A stretch of 40,802 nucleotides of DNA from Gammaproteobacteria bacterium. GTDB lineage: Bacteria; Pseudomonadota; Gammaproteobacteria; Arenicellales; JAJDZL01. Both the position numbers and the translations under genes were made by a program. Below are positions 17,931 to 27,427 of this stretch, piece by piece. The first letter of the stretch is position 1. Every line of letters starts with the position of its first letter. The stretch is from assembly GCA_022823405.1 (NCBI GenBank), contig JAJDXD010000095.1, forward strand, positions 68,809-109,610. Direction: 5' to 3'. The notes under the pieces are model-generated. The model was given only the letters and a program-made list of their open reading frames with translations, did no database searches and had not been told where the DNA came from.

Positions 17931-20363
17931 CTAATGTTTGGTTACCTGAACTCCTTCATCGCCGCTTCTTTCTTCGTCTAAACTTAGACCTAAACCTGTT
18001 GACAGCGCAAAAGTCTCAGGGTGTGACTCCAAAGCATGGCTGACGACATCATCAATCCAACGAACTGGAATGATATTTATTTCATCCCTAATTTTGCTCG
18101 GAATTTCAACTAAGTCTTTTGTGTTCTCTTCGGGAATCAAGACGGTACCGACTCCTCCTCTTAAAGCAGCGAGCAATTTTTCTTTCAGTCCGCCGATCGG
18201 TAAAATTTCTCCCCTTAAGGTAATTTCTCCGGTCATTGCCACATCGGCCCGAACCGGAATCTGGGTCAACGATGAGATGATCGCAACTGACATCGCGACA
18301 CCGGCACTTGGACCATCCTTCGGTGTCGCACCCTCGGGAACATGAACATGGATATCTTTACGTTGGTAAAAATTCGGCTTGATGCCATAGTTCTGTGCCC
18401 GCGCACGAACGACGCTCACGGCTGCCTGGATCGATTCCTGCATCACATCACCCAGTTTCCCGGTGTAGATGTGTCGTCCCTTCCCTGGAATGACGATGGC
18501 TTCAATACTCAACAGATCTCCGCCGGTTTGCGTCCATGCCAGGCCGGTAACCTGTCCAACCTGATTTACCTTATCAGCACGCCCATACCTGAATTGTCGA
18601 ACACCTAAAAATTTTTCCAGGTTTCTAGGCATCAGTCGAATTCGCTTAGACTTGACTTTTTTCTGCACAAACTGTCGAGTAATCTTTCGAAAAATTTTCG
18701 ACAACTCCCGTTCCAAACCGCGCACTCCCGCTTCACGGGTGTAATAGCGAATGATGTCATTCAGTACTTTTTCCGAAATTGAAACATCATTGGGCTTAAG
18801 CCCGTTCGACTTTAACTGCTTTGGAATCAGATATTCTTTTGCAATATTTATCTTTTCGTCTTCGGTGTAACCGGAAATTCGAATTACTTCCATTCGGTCC
18901 AGCAGGGGTGGTGGAATATTCAGCGTATTAGCGGTGGCAATAAACATCACTTCCGAAAGGTCAAATTCAACCTCCAGGTAGTGATCAGAAAAAGTATGAT
19001 TCTGTTCAGGGTCCAACACTTCCAGAAGCGCTGATGAAGGGTCTCCGCGAAAATCCATAGACATTTTGTCAACTTCATCCAGCATAAACAGTGGATTCTT
19101 TGACTTCACTTTAGCGAGATTCTGAATTATTTTTCCCGGCAGAGAACCAATGTATGTTCTCCTGTGTCCGCGAATTTCTGCCTCATCGCGTACACCACCG
19201 AGAGACATCCGCATAAACTTCCGATTGGTTGCTCTGGCAATCGATCGCCCCAGTGAGGTCTTACCCACTCCCGGGGGGCCAACCAGACATAGTATCGGTC
19301 CTTTGTGTTTCTTGACTCGCTGCTGCACAGCTAAAAACTCAAGAATACGCTCTTTAACTTTTTCAAGGCCATAGTGATCAGCATCCAATATTTTCTGTGC
19401 GGCATTCAATTTTCTATTGATCCTGCTGCGTTTTTTCCACGGCACTGAAAGCAGCCAGTCTATGTAGTTTCTCACCACAGTTGCTTCAGCCGACATCGGG
19501 GACATCATTTTGAGCTTCTTTAACTCGTTTGTAGCCTTGTCCTGTGCCTCTGAAGTCATTCCGGACTTGGCAATTTTTTCTGCCAGCTCATCAATCTCAC
19601 TTTTTGAGTCTTCTGAGCTCCCCAGTTCCTTATGGATGGCCTTCAACTGTTCGTTCAGGTAATATTCACGCTGGCTTTTTTCCATCTGTTTTTTGACGCG
19701 CCCGCGTATTTTTCTCTCGACCTGAAACATTTCCACATCGGAGACCAAAACCGACATCACCTGCTCAAGCCGCTCCTGTTCGTCAGTTAGCTCCAGAATT
19801 GCCTGTCGCTCTGCGACACTCTGACTGATGAGGTGCGCAGCTATGATGTCAATCAGATGTCCGGGTTTTTCAATGTCAGCTAGCTTTTCGACAATTTCTG
19901 GTGAGATTTTCTGGGCCGATTTGACAAACTGCTCAAATTGCGTCATCAGAGATTTCATCATCGACTTGGCCATCGACGGACTTAGTTCCTTGCAATGAAG
20001 CGGTTCAGTGTGCGCCATAAAATATCCATCGACGCTGGAAACATGGTGGACCTTGGCTCGCCACAGACCCTCGGCTACAACTTTCTTAGTCTTATCTGCC
20101 AGTTCAACCGTCTGTTTGATCGTTGCTACTGTTCCAATCTGATAAATGTCATCGACTCCCGGCTCTTCAACAGCTGCATTTTTCTGAGCCACCAACATGA
20201 CCAGGGGCTGATGATCAAGATCGATTTGATTCAGCGCCTTGACCGAACTCTTGCGGCCGACAAACAGTGGAATTACAAATTGTGGGAAAACAACCACATC
20301 CCGAAGCGGAAGCAATGGTAAATCCAGAGGTTCGGGCACGTAATATTCAGTCTCTTCTACCAT
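17931..20363 (-). CDS. lon: ATP-dependent protease Lon
   Basis: An 810-residue soluble AAA+ serine protease that degrades misfolded and regulatory proteins. It has an N-terminal substrate-recognition domain starting at about residue 14 (DLPLLPLRDVVVFPQFVIPLFVGR), then a coiled coil. The AAA+ module has Walker A GPPGVGKTS and Walker B FMLDEVDKM. The proteolytic domain has the catalytic Ser686 in PKDGPSAGVAM and the partner Lys729 in GGLKEKLLAA. Length is slightly above E. coli (784) because of a short charged tail (SLDEERSGDEGVQVTKH). It is preceded by a sigma-32-type promoter (20410-20438), so it is likely heat-induced separately from clpXP. hupB follows downstream, as usual. Confidence 0.98.
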   Translation of the reverse strand: MVEETEYYVPEPLDLPLLPLRDVVVFPQFVIPLFVGRKSSVKALNQIDLDHQPLVMLVAQKNAAVEEPGVDDIYQIGTVATIKQTVELADKTKKVVAEGLWRAKVHHVSSVDGYFMAHTEPLHCKELSPSMAKSMMKSLMTQFEQFVKSAQKISPEIVEKLADIEKPGHLIDIIAAHLISQSVAERQAILELTDEQERLEQVMSVLVSDVEMFQVERKIRGRVKKQMEKSQREYYLNEQLKAIHKELGSSEDSKSEIDELAEKIAKSGMTSEAQDKATNELKKLKMMSPMSAEATVVRNYIDWLLSVPWKKRSRINRKLNAAQKILDADHYGLEKVKERILEFLAVQQRVKKHKGPILCLVGPPGVGKTSLGRSIARATNRKFMRMSLGGVRDEAEIRGHRRTYIGSLPGKIIQNLAKVKSKNPLFMLDEVDKMSMDFRGDPSSALLEVLDPEQNHTFSDHYLEVEFDLSEVMFIATANTLNIPPPLLDRMEVIRISGYTEDEKINIAKEYLIPKQLKSNGLKPNDVSISEKVLNDIIRYYTREAGVRGLERELSKIFRKITRQFVQKKVKSKRIRLMPRNLEKFLGVRQFRYGRADKVNQVGQVTGLAWTQTGGDLLSIEAIVIPGKGRHIYTGKLGDVMQESIQAAVSVVRARAQNYGIKPNFYQRKDIHVHVPEGATPKDGPSAGVAMSVAIISSLTQIPVRADVAMTGEITLRGEILPIGGLKEKLLAALRGGVGTVLIPEENTKDLVEIPSKIRDEINIIPVRWIDDVVSHALESHPETFALSTGLGLSLDEERSGDEGVQVTKH

Positions 20364-20409
20364 GATCTCGTCAAATTTTTCGTGTAAGAATTTTCGTCAG
20401 ACTGTCCTT

Positions 20410-20438
20410 ATATGAGGACAAATTGATATGCATTCAAG
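20410..20438 (-). promoter_or_regulatory. Sigma-32 (heat-shock) type promoter of lon
   Basis: On the minus strand, CTTGAA (20433-20438) is followed after 15 bases by CCTCATAT (20410-20417). This matches the RpoH consensus CTTGAAA - N(11-16) - CCCCATNT at 6/6 and 7/8 positions. It lies about 47 bases upstream of the lon start codon and after the clpX stop, the position where E. coli lon has its heat-shock promoter. Confidence 0.7.
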
Positions 20439-20469
20439 AAATACCGACCAAGTTCCGCCTGCTGACCAT

Positions 20470-21744
20470 TCAGGAAGCACGCCGAGTTTCGTCTTCCGAG
20501 TAAATATAGTATGGACGTTTGCCTTCTTTGATAACTTCCGCATCCACCACTACTTTTGCGATGCCCGGAATGGACGGTAGCTCATACATGGTCTCAAGTA
20601 AGGCATGCTCCAAAATTGAACGCAGCCCACGCGCACCTGTCTTGCGTTCCATTGCCAGCTTGGCAACCGCTTCAAGCGCTTCGGGGCGAATCTCAAGTTC
20701 GGCATTCTCAAGTGCAAACAGTTTCTTGTATTGCTTCACTAGTGCATTTTTGGGTTCTACCAGAATCTTCACCAGAGCCTCAATATCAAGCTCATCAAGT
20801 GTCGCGACAACCGGTAACCGTCCTACGAATTCAGGAATCAATCCAAACTTTATCAGATCCTCCGGTTCCATCTGCCGCAAGGTTTCTGCCAACTCCTCAC
20901 TGCCTGAGGTAGTGATATCCGCACCAAATCCGATACTGTTCTTCTCTGTTCTCGCACGAATGACTTTTTCAAGCCCGGAGAATGCACCGCCACAGATAAA
21001 GAGTACATTACGAGTGTCAACCTGAAGAAATTCCTGTTGCGGGTGCTTGCGCCCACCCTGAGGTGGTACCGAAGCAACCGTTCCTTCAATGAGCTTGAGA
21101 AGCGCCGATTGCACACCTTCGCCTGATACATCCCTTGTAATTGACAGGTTCTCAGATGTGCGGGATATCTTGTCAATTTCATCAATGTAGACTATCCCGA
21201 CTTGTGCTTTTTCAATGTCGTAATCACACTTTTGCAGCAGTTTCTGAATGATGTTCTCAACATCTTCCCCTACATAACCTGCTTCTGTGAGGGTAGTGGC
21301 ATCAGCCATGGTGAACGGTACATTCAGTTCACGGGCCAGTGTCTCTGCGAGTAATGTCTTCCCGGATCCAGTTGGTCCCAGAAGAAGGATGTTGCTTTTC
21401 GCAATTTCGATGTTGTCGACGATATCGTTGTCATCAATGCGCTTGTAATGATTGTAAACTGCAACTGAAAGGATCTTCTTCGCATCCGCCTGGCCGATCA
21501 CATATTCATCAAGTATCTTGCGAATTTCGGAAGGTTTGGGAAATTTCGATTTGACAACATCATCTGTCTGTTCAGCAGCAGACTCGCTTCGAATAATGTC
21601 GTTGCATAACTCGACACATTCATCGCAAACAAATACCGAAGGGCCCGCAATCAGTTTCCTGACCTCGTGTTGACTCTTTCCACAAAAAGAGCAATGCAGT
21701 CCGCGATTGCCCTTGCCTCCCTTTCTGCTACTCATATCTGTCAT
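20470..21744 (-). CDS. clpX: ATP-dependent Clp protease ATP-binding subunit ClpX
   Basis: A 424-residue AAA+ unfoldase that delivers proteins (for example ssrA-tagged) to ClpP. The N-terminal C4 zinc-binding domain is CSFCGKSQ...CDECVELC. Walker A is [17 protein letters not shown] and Walker B is [10 protein letters not shown]. The ClpP-docking loop is IGFGA (within [12 protein letters not shown]), and the sensor-2 region is [15 protein letters not shown]. Length equals E. coli ClpX (424). The ATG at 21744 gives the usual MTD start, but the only ribosome-binding site (GAGGG) abuts it. An in-frame ATG three codons later (21735) is better spaced and may be used. It is 46 bases downstream of clpP in the tig-clpP-clpX run. 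Confidence 0.98.
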   Translation of the reverse strand: MTDMSSRKGGKGNRGLHCSFCGKSQHEVRKLIAGPSVFVCDECVELCNDIIRSESAAEQTDDVVKSKFPKPSEIRKILDEYVIGQADAKKILSVAVYNHYKRIDDNDIVDNIEIAKSNILLLGPTGSGKTLLAETLARELNVPFTMADATTLTEAGYVGEDVENIIQKLLQKCDYDIEKAQVGIVYIDEIDKISRTSENLSITRDVSGEGVQSALLKLIEGTVASVPPQGGRKHPQQEFLQVDTRNVLFICGGAFSGLEKVIRARTEKNSIGFGADITTSGSEELAETLRQMEPEDLIKFGLIPEFVGRLPVVATLDELDIEALVKILVEPKNALVKQYKKLFALENAELEIRPEALEAVAKLAMERKTGARGLRSILEHALLETMYELPSIPGIAKVVVDAEVIKEGKRPYYIYSEDETRRAS

Positions 21745-21790
21745 CCCTCAATGCGAATGAAGTGGTTGCAATCATTTGCTTTACGCCGGA

Positions 21791-22414
21791 TTACTGTCTA
21801 TTGGCGATTATCTTGTCAATGAGGCCATATTCCAGCGCTTCCTTGGTATCCATGAAATAATCGCGATCCGTATCACGATTGATTGTTTTCATGGTCTTGC
21901 CTGTATGCTTCACCATAATTTCATTGAGTCGTTCTCGCAACCTCAGTATTTCTCGGGCCTGAATGTCGATATCGCTAGCCTGTCCCTGGGCACCGCCCAT
22001 TGGCTGGTGAATCATCATACGGGCATGAGGCAGCGCCATTCGTTTGTCTTTTGCACCTCCGGCGAGTATTAATGCCCCCATACTGGCTGCCTGACCCACA
22101 CACACCGTATTAACGTCCGGTTTTACAAACTGCATGGTGTCATAAATCGCCAAACCTGAATTGACTGTGCCTCCGGGACTATTTATATACAAATGGATAT
22201 CTTTGTCAGCACTTTCTGATTCGAGAAACAATAATTGTGCAACCACCAGGTTCGCCATATGATCCTCAATTGGACCAACCAGAAAGATCACTCTTTCTTT
22301 CAGCAGGCGGGAATAAATGTCGTAGGCGCGCTCACCCCGGCCAGTGGTTTCGATAACCATTGGTACCAAGCCCAATGATTCGATTCTTTGATCGTTATTG
22401 TATGTTTCTGTCAT
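21791..22414 (-). CDS. clpP: ATP-dependent Clp protease proteolytic subunit ClpP
   Basis: A 207-residue serine protease forming the tetradecameric chamber of ClpXP/ClpAP. The catalytic Ser111 is in GQAASMGA and His136 in MMIHQPMGG. The acidic member is in the downstream NRDTDRD segment, as in E. coli. The ATG at 22414 is chosen over the TTG at 22453 because it gives the same length as E. coli (207, including a short propeptide) and leaves 16 bases after the tig stop instead of an overlap. The usual propeptide cleavage region would be around residues 10-16 ([11 protein letters not shown]). Second gene of the tig-clpP-clpX unit. Confidence 0.98.
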   Translation of the reverse strand: MTETYNNDQRIESLGLVPMVIETTGRGERAYDIYSRLLKERVIFLVGPIEDHMANLVVAQLLFLESESADKDIHLYINSPGGTVNSGLAIYDTMQFVKPDVNTVCVGQAASMGALILAGGAKDKRMALPHARMMIHQPMGGAQGQASDIDIQAREILRLRERLNEIMVKHTGKTMKTINRDTDRDYFMDTKEALEYGLIDKIIANRQ

Positions 22415-22430
22415 CAGAAATATTTTCTCG

Positions 22431-23930
22431 TTAAACTGATTTTGACTTGTCAATCGGATTACCCGATGCGTCTACGATAAGACTGATCGGTTCTTCTTCG
22501 GCCGAATCAGTATCAGCTTCCGCTGCCACCGATTCATCGGATTCAGAACTCTGGTCAGGACCCTGATCTAAAAATTGACGCGTTTCTTGAGCCCAATTTT
22601 CAAACTCTTCCAAATCCATCTCTTTCTCAACCGGTTCAGCATCGAGCAGCACCGTGTCAAGCGCCTTATTTCGCAGATACTCAAATGTATACGATGGTCG
22701 CATACGCTCAATCTTTTTCATTCGTGCATCTTCTGAATCATCCTCGGACAACAGATCGGAATTATTTATCTTTTCATCAATATAAGATTCAATATCGTCA
22801 CCTTCAATCGGAATTTTGCGTGTCGTAACCAATCGGTCAATCATGAGTTCCAATTTCAAATCAACTAGAGCCCTGAAATAACTGGTTCGAACAATCTCGG
22901 ATTCGACGCCTTTCTTGAACTCCTCCTCAATGACTTCTTTCGTTAAGCCTGACAACTTCAGTAGTTGGTTACTGCGGGTTATAACCATTGACTCCGGCAG
23001 CGTAAACGAATTTCGCATCAGTAACAAGGCTGACGTCAAATTTCTTAAACACTCCAAGCGCTCTTTATCGCACATTGATTCAATTCTTTCCCGGGCTCGT
23101 GTAAGAAATTTCTCGTCATCGCGACCCGAAACGCCGAGTGTTTCTAATAACTCATCAGTAAACTCACCGGGTATCGGACGCTGGACGAAAAATATTTCAA
23201 TTTTGTATTCCGCTGAATTCTGACCAATATCCGCTTGCTCCGGTTCAGTGGATTCATCACCTTGTGCGGATTCTGTCAATTTCAAATGTACGCTGAACTT
23301 GTCTCCTTTTGACTTTCCGATACATGCCTCTACTACTTCCGGTATTTCAGATTTTTCATCGTCTAAATCAAGAACAAAAGCCTGCGCTTCACCCCAGGCA
23401 GAATTGCCATCTCTAAACTGTTCAATCTGTAACAGAACTCGGTCGTTCTGGGTTGCTGGTTCATCAACTGTTTCAAATGCCTGGTGAGTTTTTTGCCAGC
23501 GCTCGATAACCGTGTCAATATCGTCTTCCGTAAGTTTCACCACCGGATTCACTATGTCTTCACCAGCCAGAGTCGGATCATCAAATTCTGGTAACACTTC
23601 ATAAAAGACTGTGATTTGATAGTCTTCGGTTTCATCATCGACTGTGTAATCTTCAATATAGGGTTGACTAAATGGTTCGATCTCTCGTTCCTTCAGCTCA
23701 TCCTCTACGCGTCCTCCGACCAGAGCCATTATTGCGTCGTTTTTGATCTGATCGTAAAACTTTCGTTTGACAACCGAAAGCGGTACTTTCCCCTTCCGAA
23801 ATCCGGGGACCGACACAGTCTTTGTCATGTTTTTCGCGATCTGGTTGACTTCCTGCCCTACCTCGGTACCCGGTAGAACAAACTTCATCCGACGACTTGC
23901 TGAATTAACTTCTTCTATCACCACTTCCAT
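22431..23930 (-). CDS. tig: Trigger factor (ribosome-associated chaperone), degenerate PPIase domain
   Basis: A 499-residue chaperone that binds at the ribosome exit tunnel near L23. The N-terminal domain holds the ribosome-docking signature [17 protein letters not shown] (family GFRxGKxP). The middle FKBP-type domain (about residues 150-255) is recognisable by position, but the usual PGFE...G active-site pattern is replaced by [18 protein letters not shown], and an acidic insertion ([20 protein letters not shown]) follows. The C-terminal helical arms (about 260-445) are typical. It is some 65 residues longer than E. coli Tig (432), mostly through a low-complexity acidic tail ([20 protein letters not shown]). 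GGAAG lies six to seven bases before the ATG. First gene of the tig-clpP-clpX unit; clpP follows after 16 bases. Confidence 0.95.
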   Translation of the reverse strand: MEVVIEEVNSASRRMKFVLPGTEVGQEVNQIAKNMTKTVSVPGFRKGKVPLSVVKRKFYDQIKNDAIMALVGGRVEDELKEREIEPFSQPYIEDYTVDDETEDYQITVFYEVLPEFDDPTLAGEDIVNPVVKLTEDDIDTVIERWQKTHQAFETVDEPATQNDRVLLQIEQFRDGNSAWGEAQAFVLDLDDEKSEIPEVVEACIGKSKGDKFSVHLKLTESAQGDESTEPEQADIGQNSAEYKIEIFFVQRPIPGEFTDELLETLGVSGRDDEKFLTRARERIESMCDKERLECLRNLTSALLLMRNSFTLPESMVITRSNQLLKLSGLTKEVIEEEFKKGVESEIVRTSYFRALVDLKLELMIDRLVTTRKIPIEGDDIESYIDEKINNSDLLSEDDSEDARMKKIERMRPSYTFEYLRNKALDTVLLDAEPVEKEMDLEEFENWAQETRQFLDQGPDQSSESDESVAAEADTDSAEEEPISLIVDASGNPIDKSKSV

Positions 23931-24322
23931 TTACATCTTCCCATAAGGAATCACTCTATATTAAATTTATTATTAATATTAAACACATTCGCCCCATTCT
24001 GCGAAGGTGAAATTGCAAATTCAACAGAATTCTGACTGAATCACAGAAATATCATTCCTGCCATTTAAGAAAGAAATCGCCCCAACTCGCTCAATTCTCA
24101 GCAATCAAATACTCTCCATTCCGATCAGCAAATGATGCTAAATTCAAAACCGTGTTTCTCATATTTCCGACAAATGAGCGATTGGAATGGAACATAAATA
24201 TGAGCTAGTGAATTCAATCAGATGCTCAACTAATGTTTGCAATGGAATAATAATTACCGCTTGAATCATCGAACTCCGAAATGCTAATATTTCAGTCGAC
24301 TTCACGGTTGACTTATTGATTT
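23931..24322. other. 392-base spacer between tRNA-Leu and tig, no supported gene
   Basis: This holds the upstream region of tig and the region downstream of tRNA-Leu, both on the minus strand. It is AT-rich near the tig start (TTTAATATTAATAATAAATTT on the minus strand). One plausible sigma-70 promoter is listed separately. I see no coding frame with a ribosome-binding site and no clear terminator for the tRNA. Confidence 0.6.
23996..24024 (-). promoter_or_regulatory. Candidate sigma-70 promoter of tig
   Basis: On the minus strand, TTGAAT (24019-24024) and CAGAAT (23996-24001) are separated by exactly 17 bases. Each element matches 4 of 6 consensus positions. Transcription would start about 60 bases before the tig ATG. 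Moderate matches in an AT-rich region arise by chance, so this is only a candidate. Confidence 0.35.
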
Positions 24323-24407
24323 TGGTGCGAAAGGGGAGACTCGAACTCCCACGGGTTGCCCCACTGGCACCTAAAGCCAGCGCGTCTGCCAATTCCGCCA
24401 CTTTCGC
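24323..24407 (-). tRNA. tRNA-Leu(TAG)
   Basis: On the minus strand the acceptor stem GCGAAAG pairs with CTTTCGC. The anticodon stem CTGGC/GCCAG holds the loop TTTAGGT (anticodon TAG). A long class II variable arm follows (TGGGGCAACCCGT), and the T loop is TTCGAGT. The discriminator base is A and CCA is encoded. The length of 85 bases fits tRNA-Leu. Confidence 0.97.
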
Positions 24408-24430
24408 ATCAGCGAATTGTGTTAACTTCA

Positions 24431-24459
24431 GAGTCAGGCACTCCCGATATGCCTGATTC
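24431..24459. repeat. Inverted repeat between tRNA-Leu and the divergent HAD gene
   Basis: GAGTCAGGCA (24431-24440) and TGCCTGATTC (24450-24459) are complementary at 9 of 10 positions, with a 9-base loop. It lies about 25 bases upstream of the tRNA 5' end and about 100 bases upstream of the HAD gene. It could be an operator for either promoter. No T-run adjoins it. Confidence 0.4.
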
Positions 24460-24557
24460 GAGTGAAATAATCAATAGAACTTTTTCAATAATTTCAAAAG
24501 AATAAAATTATATGCCCGTATGAATCCATGAACCGCCCACATTTTTCGGAAGGTGAA

Positions 24558-25283
24558 ATGAAACTTAGCCAATTTTCCACATTAACTTTTGACTGCTACG
24601 GTACGCTGATCGATTGGGAGACAGGGTTGTACAATGCCTTGCAACCTCTATTCGGGCTGGCTGGCGGTTCGTTCGAAAAGTCTGACGCGATGACTGCATT
24701 TCGAAAAGCTGAGGGCCCCGCTCAGGAAAATGACCCGAACATGCTCTATCGAGACCTTCTCGCCGCAGTTCACCGGGAAATTGCAGACCAAATGGGCATT
24801 GATGCAAGCGAGGAAATGCATCAGAATTTTGCCCGCTCGATCGAACACTGGCCGGCGTTTGCAGATTCAGTCGACGCGCTTCAGTACCTAAAACAACACT
24901 ACAAACTCGTCATACTATCGAATGTTGACAACATAGGCTTCGCATACAGCAATCGCCATCTTCAGGTTGAATTCGATGCCATCTACACTGCCGAAGACAT
25001 TGGTTCCTACAAACCGAACCGGGGCAATTTTCACTACATGTTGTCTAAACTGGCGGAACTGGGTATTGAGAAAAAGAACATCCTGCACACCGCTCAAAGC
25101 CTTTATCACGACATGGTGCCTGCTACTGAACTTGGATTCAGCACCTGCTGGATAGATCGTCGGGCAGGCGATAAAGATAGCGGTGCAACACCGCCTGTCA
25201 ATCAAAAAGTAGATGTTGACTGGCGTTTTTTGTCACTAGCGGATATGGTCAATGCACACAAGGCTGAAATTTGTTCTGACTGA
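24558..25283 (+). CDS. Type II haloacid dehalogenase-like HAD hydrolase
   Basis: A 241-residue HAD-superfamily protein resembling L-2-haloacid dehalogenases. Motif I is LTFDCYGTLIDWETG, with the nucleophilic Asp in DCYGT; Tyr replaces the second Asp, as in dehalogenases rather than phosphatases. Motif II is VILSNVDN, and motif III/IV are around SYKPNRGNFHYML and ILHTAQSLYHDMVPATELGF. The start is the ATG at 24558 because GGAAGG (24548-24553) lies just upstream; the earlier ATG at 24528 has no ribosome-binding site. Real activity could be dehalogenation or phosphate-ester hydrolysis. It is convergent with the amine operon (23 bases between stops), so it is probably an independent gene. A second, related HAD gene is at 35209. 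Confidence 0.88.
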   Translation: MKLSQFSTLTFDCYGTLIDWETGLYNALQPLFGLAGGSFEKSDAMTAFRKAEGPAQENDPNMLYRDLLAAVHREIADQMGIDASEEMHQNFARSIEHWPAFADSVDALQYLKQHYKLVILSNVDNIGFAYSNRHLQVEFDAIYTAEDIGSYKPNRGNFHYMLSKLAELGIEKKNILHTAQSLYHDMVPATELGFSTCWIDRRAGDKDSGATPPVNQKVDVDWRFLSLADMVNAHKAEICSD

Positions 25284-25306
25284 TTGAAAGCAGCTTTTTC
25301 CAGGTA

Positions 25307-27370
25307 TCATGTGCTGACTTTGATCAGTTCGCGGCTGAAAGGCAGTTCTGAGTCTGAATCATTGTCACCGAGTTGCCTCGCCCACAAGTGACCGGAGTAA
25401 ACGGCTGCAGCAATGGTACCCGGTGCAACACAGTCACCAATTTTGTCTACTGTTGAAATACCCGCGCTACGCACCCGGTCGATGTTATCCATACATGACT
25501 GGTACAACATATCATTTGGCTGCCTTGATGTTACCATGACGATCTGATCACAGGAGAGCAGCATGCGCCGTTCCGAATAAGAACAATCAAAGCTGACCGA
25601 ATGATCGCCAATTTCGTTAATTTCCCATTGCACACGAATAGCAACTCCCAATTTTGCCAGTAGCTGCTGGATTGCCCTCTGCTCTAGTGTGTAGTGAGTC
25701 CAGTGGGATACATCAGGTGCCGGCGTGACGATTGTAACTTCGGCTCCCATCTTGCTCGCCACTTCCGCCATGACACTTCCCATATAAAAGTGATCGTCAT
25801 CATAGATCACCACCTGTCCTTGCAAAGTGAGCCCATTCATCACGTCATCTGGTGAATAAACCCAGGACTGATCCGACCCTGGCACCGGGATATAGCGTTC
25901 GCGGCCGAATCCGTCGGTCCGCCATTTCGCACCCGTAGCGATAACGACTCTGTCAGCCCCGAATTCAATAATGTTGTCAAGATTCATTTCGCTTGAAAGA
26001 TAAGTCTCGACGTTCGGCAGTTTATGCAATTGCTGCATTCGGTAGTCTCGCACCCTGCGCCATGCTGAAAATCCAGGCAGCGCACTCTCAAGCAGAACCC
26101 GGCCGCCAAAGTCATCATTGGCATCAGTTAAAGTTACCCGATAACCACGCTTGCCCAAAGCAACAGCACACTCAAGGCCAGCCGGACCTGCCCCTACAAT
26201 CAGAACAGACTCCGCAGACTTCGCCGCTGGAATAATCTCCGGGTGCCAACCGCGCCGCCATTCCTCACCCATAGTCGGGTTTTGGGTACAACGAACCGGT
26301 GTCATCGTGTAATCTCCGGTTATGCATATGTTGCATCCGATACACTCCCGAATATCGTCGAGTCGTCCTTCCTCTATCTTTTTGGGTAAAAAAGGATCAG
26401 CAATGGAAGGACGCGCGGCACCAATCATATCGAGTACGCCCCGCTTAATCTGCGAAACCATCGCGTCCGGTGATGTAAAGCGACCGACGCCCACTACCGG
26501 TTTGCTGGTTACTTGCTTGACTCGTTGAATGTATGGTTCCTGAAATCCTTCCGGCTGAAATCGGGAAGTTGCCGAATCGTTGTCCCAGTCACTGACATTT
26601 ACATCCCATAAGTCCGGCAATTCAGCAAGCATGCTGACTACTTCAATCCCTTCTTCATCGCACTGCAATCCATCTTCACCCATCATTTCGTCCATCATCC
26701 AGCGGACGGCAATCGCACAACGATCACCCACCGCTTCCTTGGCATCAATGATCAGTTCTTTAAGAAATCTAGCACGATTTTCAAGTGAGCCGCCGTATTC
26801 ATCAGTTCGCTGATTAAATCGCTTTGACAGGAATTGAGCTGGCACAGTGAGCATGTGTGCTGCATAAACATAAACGATGTCAAAACCGATTGCCTTGGCT
26901 CTCAGTGCAGCCCTGCGGTAAATCGCTCGTAATTCACGGATGTCACGCAGTGTCATTTCCCGCGCAGACACCGGATCATAACCTGGATTCGGTCCACCTG
27001 AAGCAGCAATGGGAATGGTGCGAGAAAAGTGATTCGGTGCCATGCGACCACTGTGTGCGAGTTCAATTGCAGCCAAAGAATTCTGGGCATGCACGGCTTC
27101 CACCATCAGGGAGTGCTGTTCGATGTCGTTGTCATCCCACAGACGCTGTTCGATATATGGAGAAATATCAGAGGTATGGTGAATATCACATTCCTCGGTT
27201 GACACGACAGCCCAGCCACCCTCAGCCTTCATCCCGCGCATTGCAGCCGCAGTCTTGGGTCGTGCATAGCCCATACCGCAGCAATGCGGTACCTGATAGA
27301 AACGATTTCGAGCAACAACCGGTCCGATTTGAACCGGTTCAAAGAGAATGTCGTAGCGAGGGTCGCGCAT
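25307..27370 (-). CDS. Trimethylamine/histamine dehydrogenase-like iron-sulfur flavoprotein
   Basis: A 687-residue enzyme that aligns throughout with trimethylamine dehydrogenase (TMADH). An N-terminal Old Yellow Enzyme-like barrel runs to about residue 335 and contains YQVPHCCGMG, where Cys30 matches the cysteine that binds FMN covalently in TMADH. Tyr169 and His172 (VYVYAAHML) and Asp265 (SDWDNDS) match its catalytic Tyr169/His172/Asp267. The 4Fe-4S ligands are Cys343, Cys346, Cys349 and Cys361. An ADP-binding domain follows with SVLIVGAGPAGLECA. Of the three aromatic substrate-bowl residues, only Trp264 is kept (Trp262); Tyr60 is Glu60 and Trp355 is Asp353. That points to a different amine from trimethylamine, perhaps one with a second charged or polar group. 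Electrons would normally go to an ETF, not seen here. AAGG precedes the ATG, with a small AGAGG/CCTCT hairpin upstream. Last gene of the amine operon. Confidence 0.9.
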   Translation of the reverse strand: MRDPRYDILFEPVQIGPVVARNRFYQVPHCCGMGYARPKTAAAMRGMKAEGGWAVVSTEECDIHHTSDISPYIEQRLWDDNDIEQHSLMVEAVHAQNSLAAIELAHSGRMAPNHFSRTIPIAASGGPNPGYDPVSAREMTLRDIRELRAIYRRAALRAKAIGFDIVYVYAAHMLTVPAQFLSKRFNQRTDEYGGSLENRARFLKELIIDAKEAVGDRCAIAVRWMMDEMMGEDGLQCDEEGIEVVSMLAELPDLWDVNVSDWDNDSATSRFQPEGFQEPYIQRVKQVTSKPVVGVGRFTSPDAMVSQIKRGVLDMIGAARPSIADPFLPKKIEEGRLDDIRECIGCNICITGDYTMTPVRCTQNPTMGEEWRRGWHPEIIPAAKSAESVLIVGAGPAGLECAVALGKRGYRVTLTDANDDFGGRVLLESALPGFSAWRRVRDYRMQQLHKLPNVETYLSSEMNLDNIIEFGADRVVIATGAKWRTDGFGRERYIPVPGSDQSWVYSPDDVMNGLTLQGQVVIYDDDHFYMGSVMAEVASKMGAEVTIVTPAPDVSHWTHYTLEQRAIQQLLAKLGVAIRVQWEINEIGDHSVSFDCSYSERRMLLSCDQIVMVTSRQPNDMLYQSCMDNIDRVRSAGISTVDKIGDCVAPGTIAAAVYSGHLWARQLGDNDSDSELPFSRELIKVST

Positions 27371-27427
27371 CGCCTTTAGAGGTTTCCTCTGCCGTGGAAG
27401 TTTATCACTGGCAGGTCAGCATCATGC

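Noticed and set aside
24159..24401. 80-codon frame overlapping tRNA-Leu
   Set aside because: Its first 26 codons are the tRNA sequence itself and the rest shows no motif.
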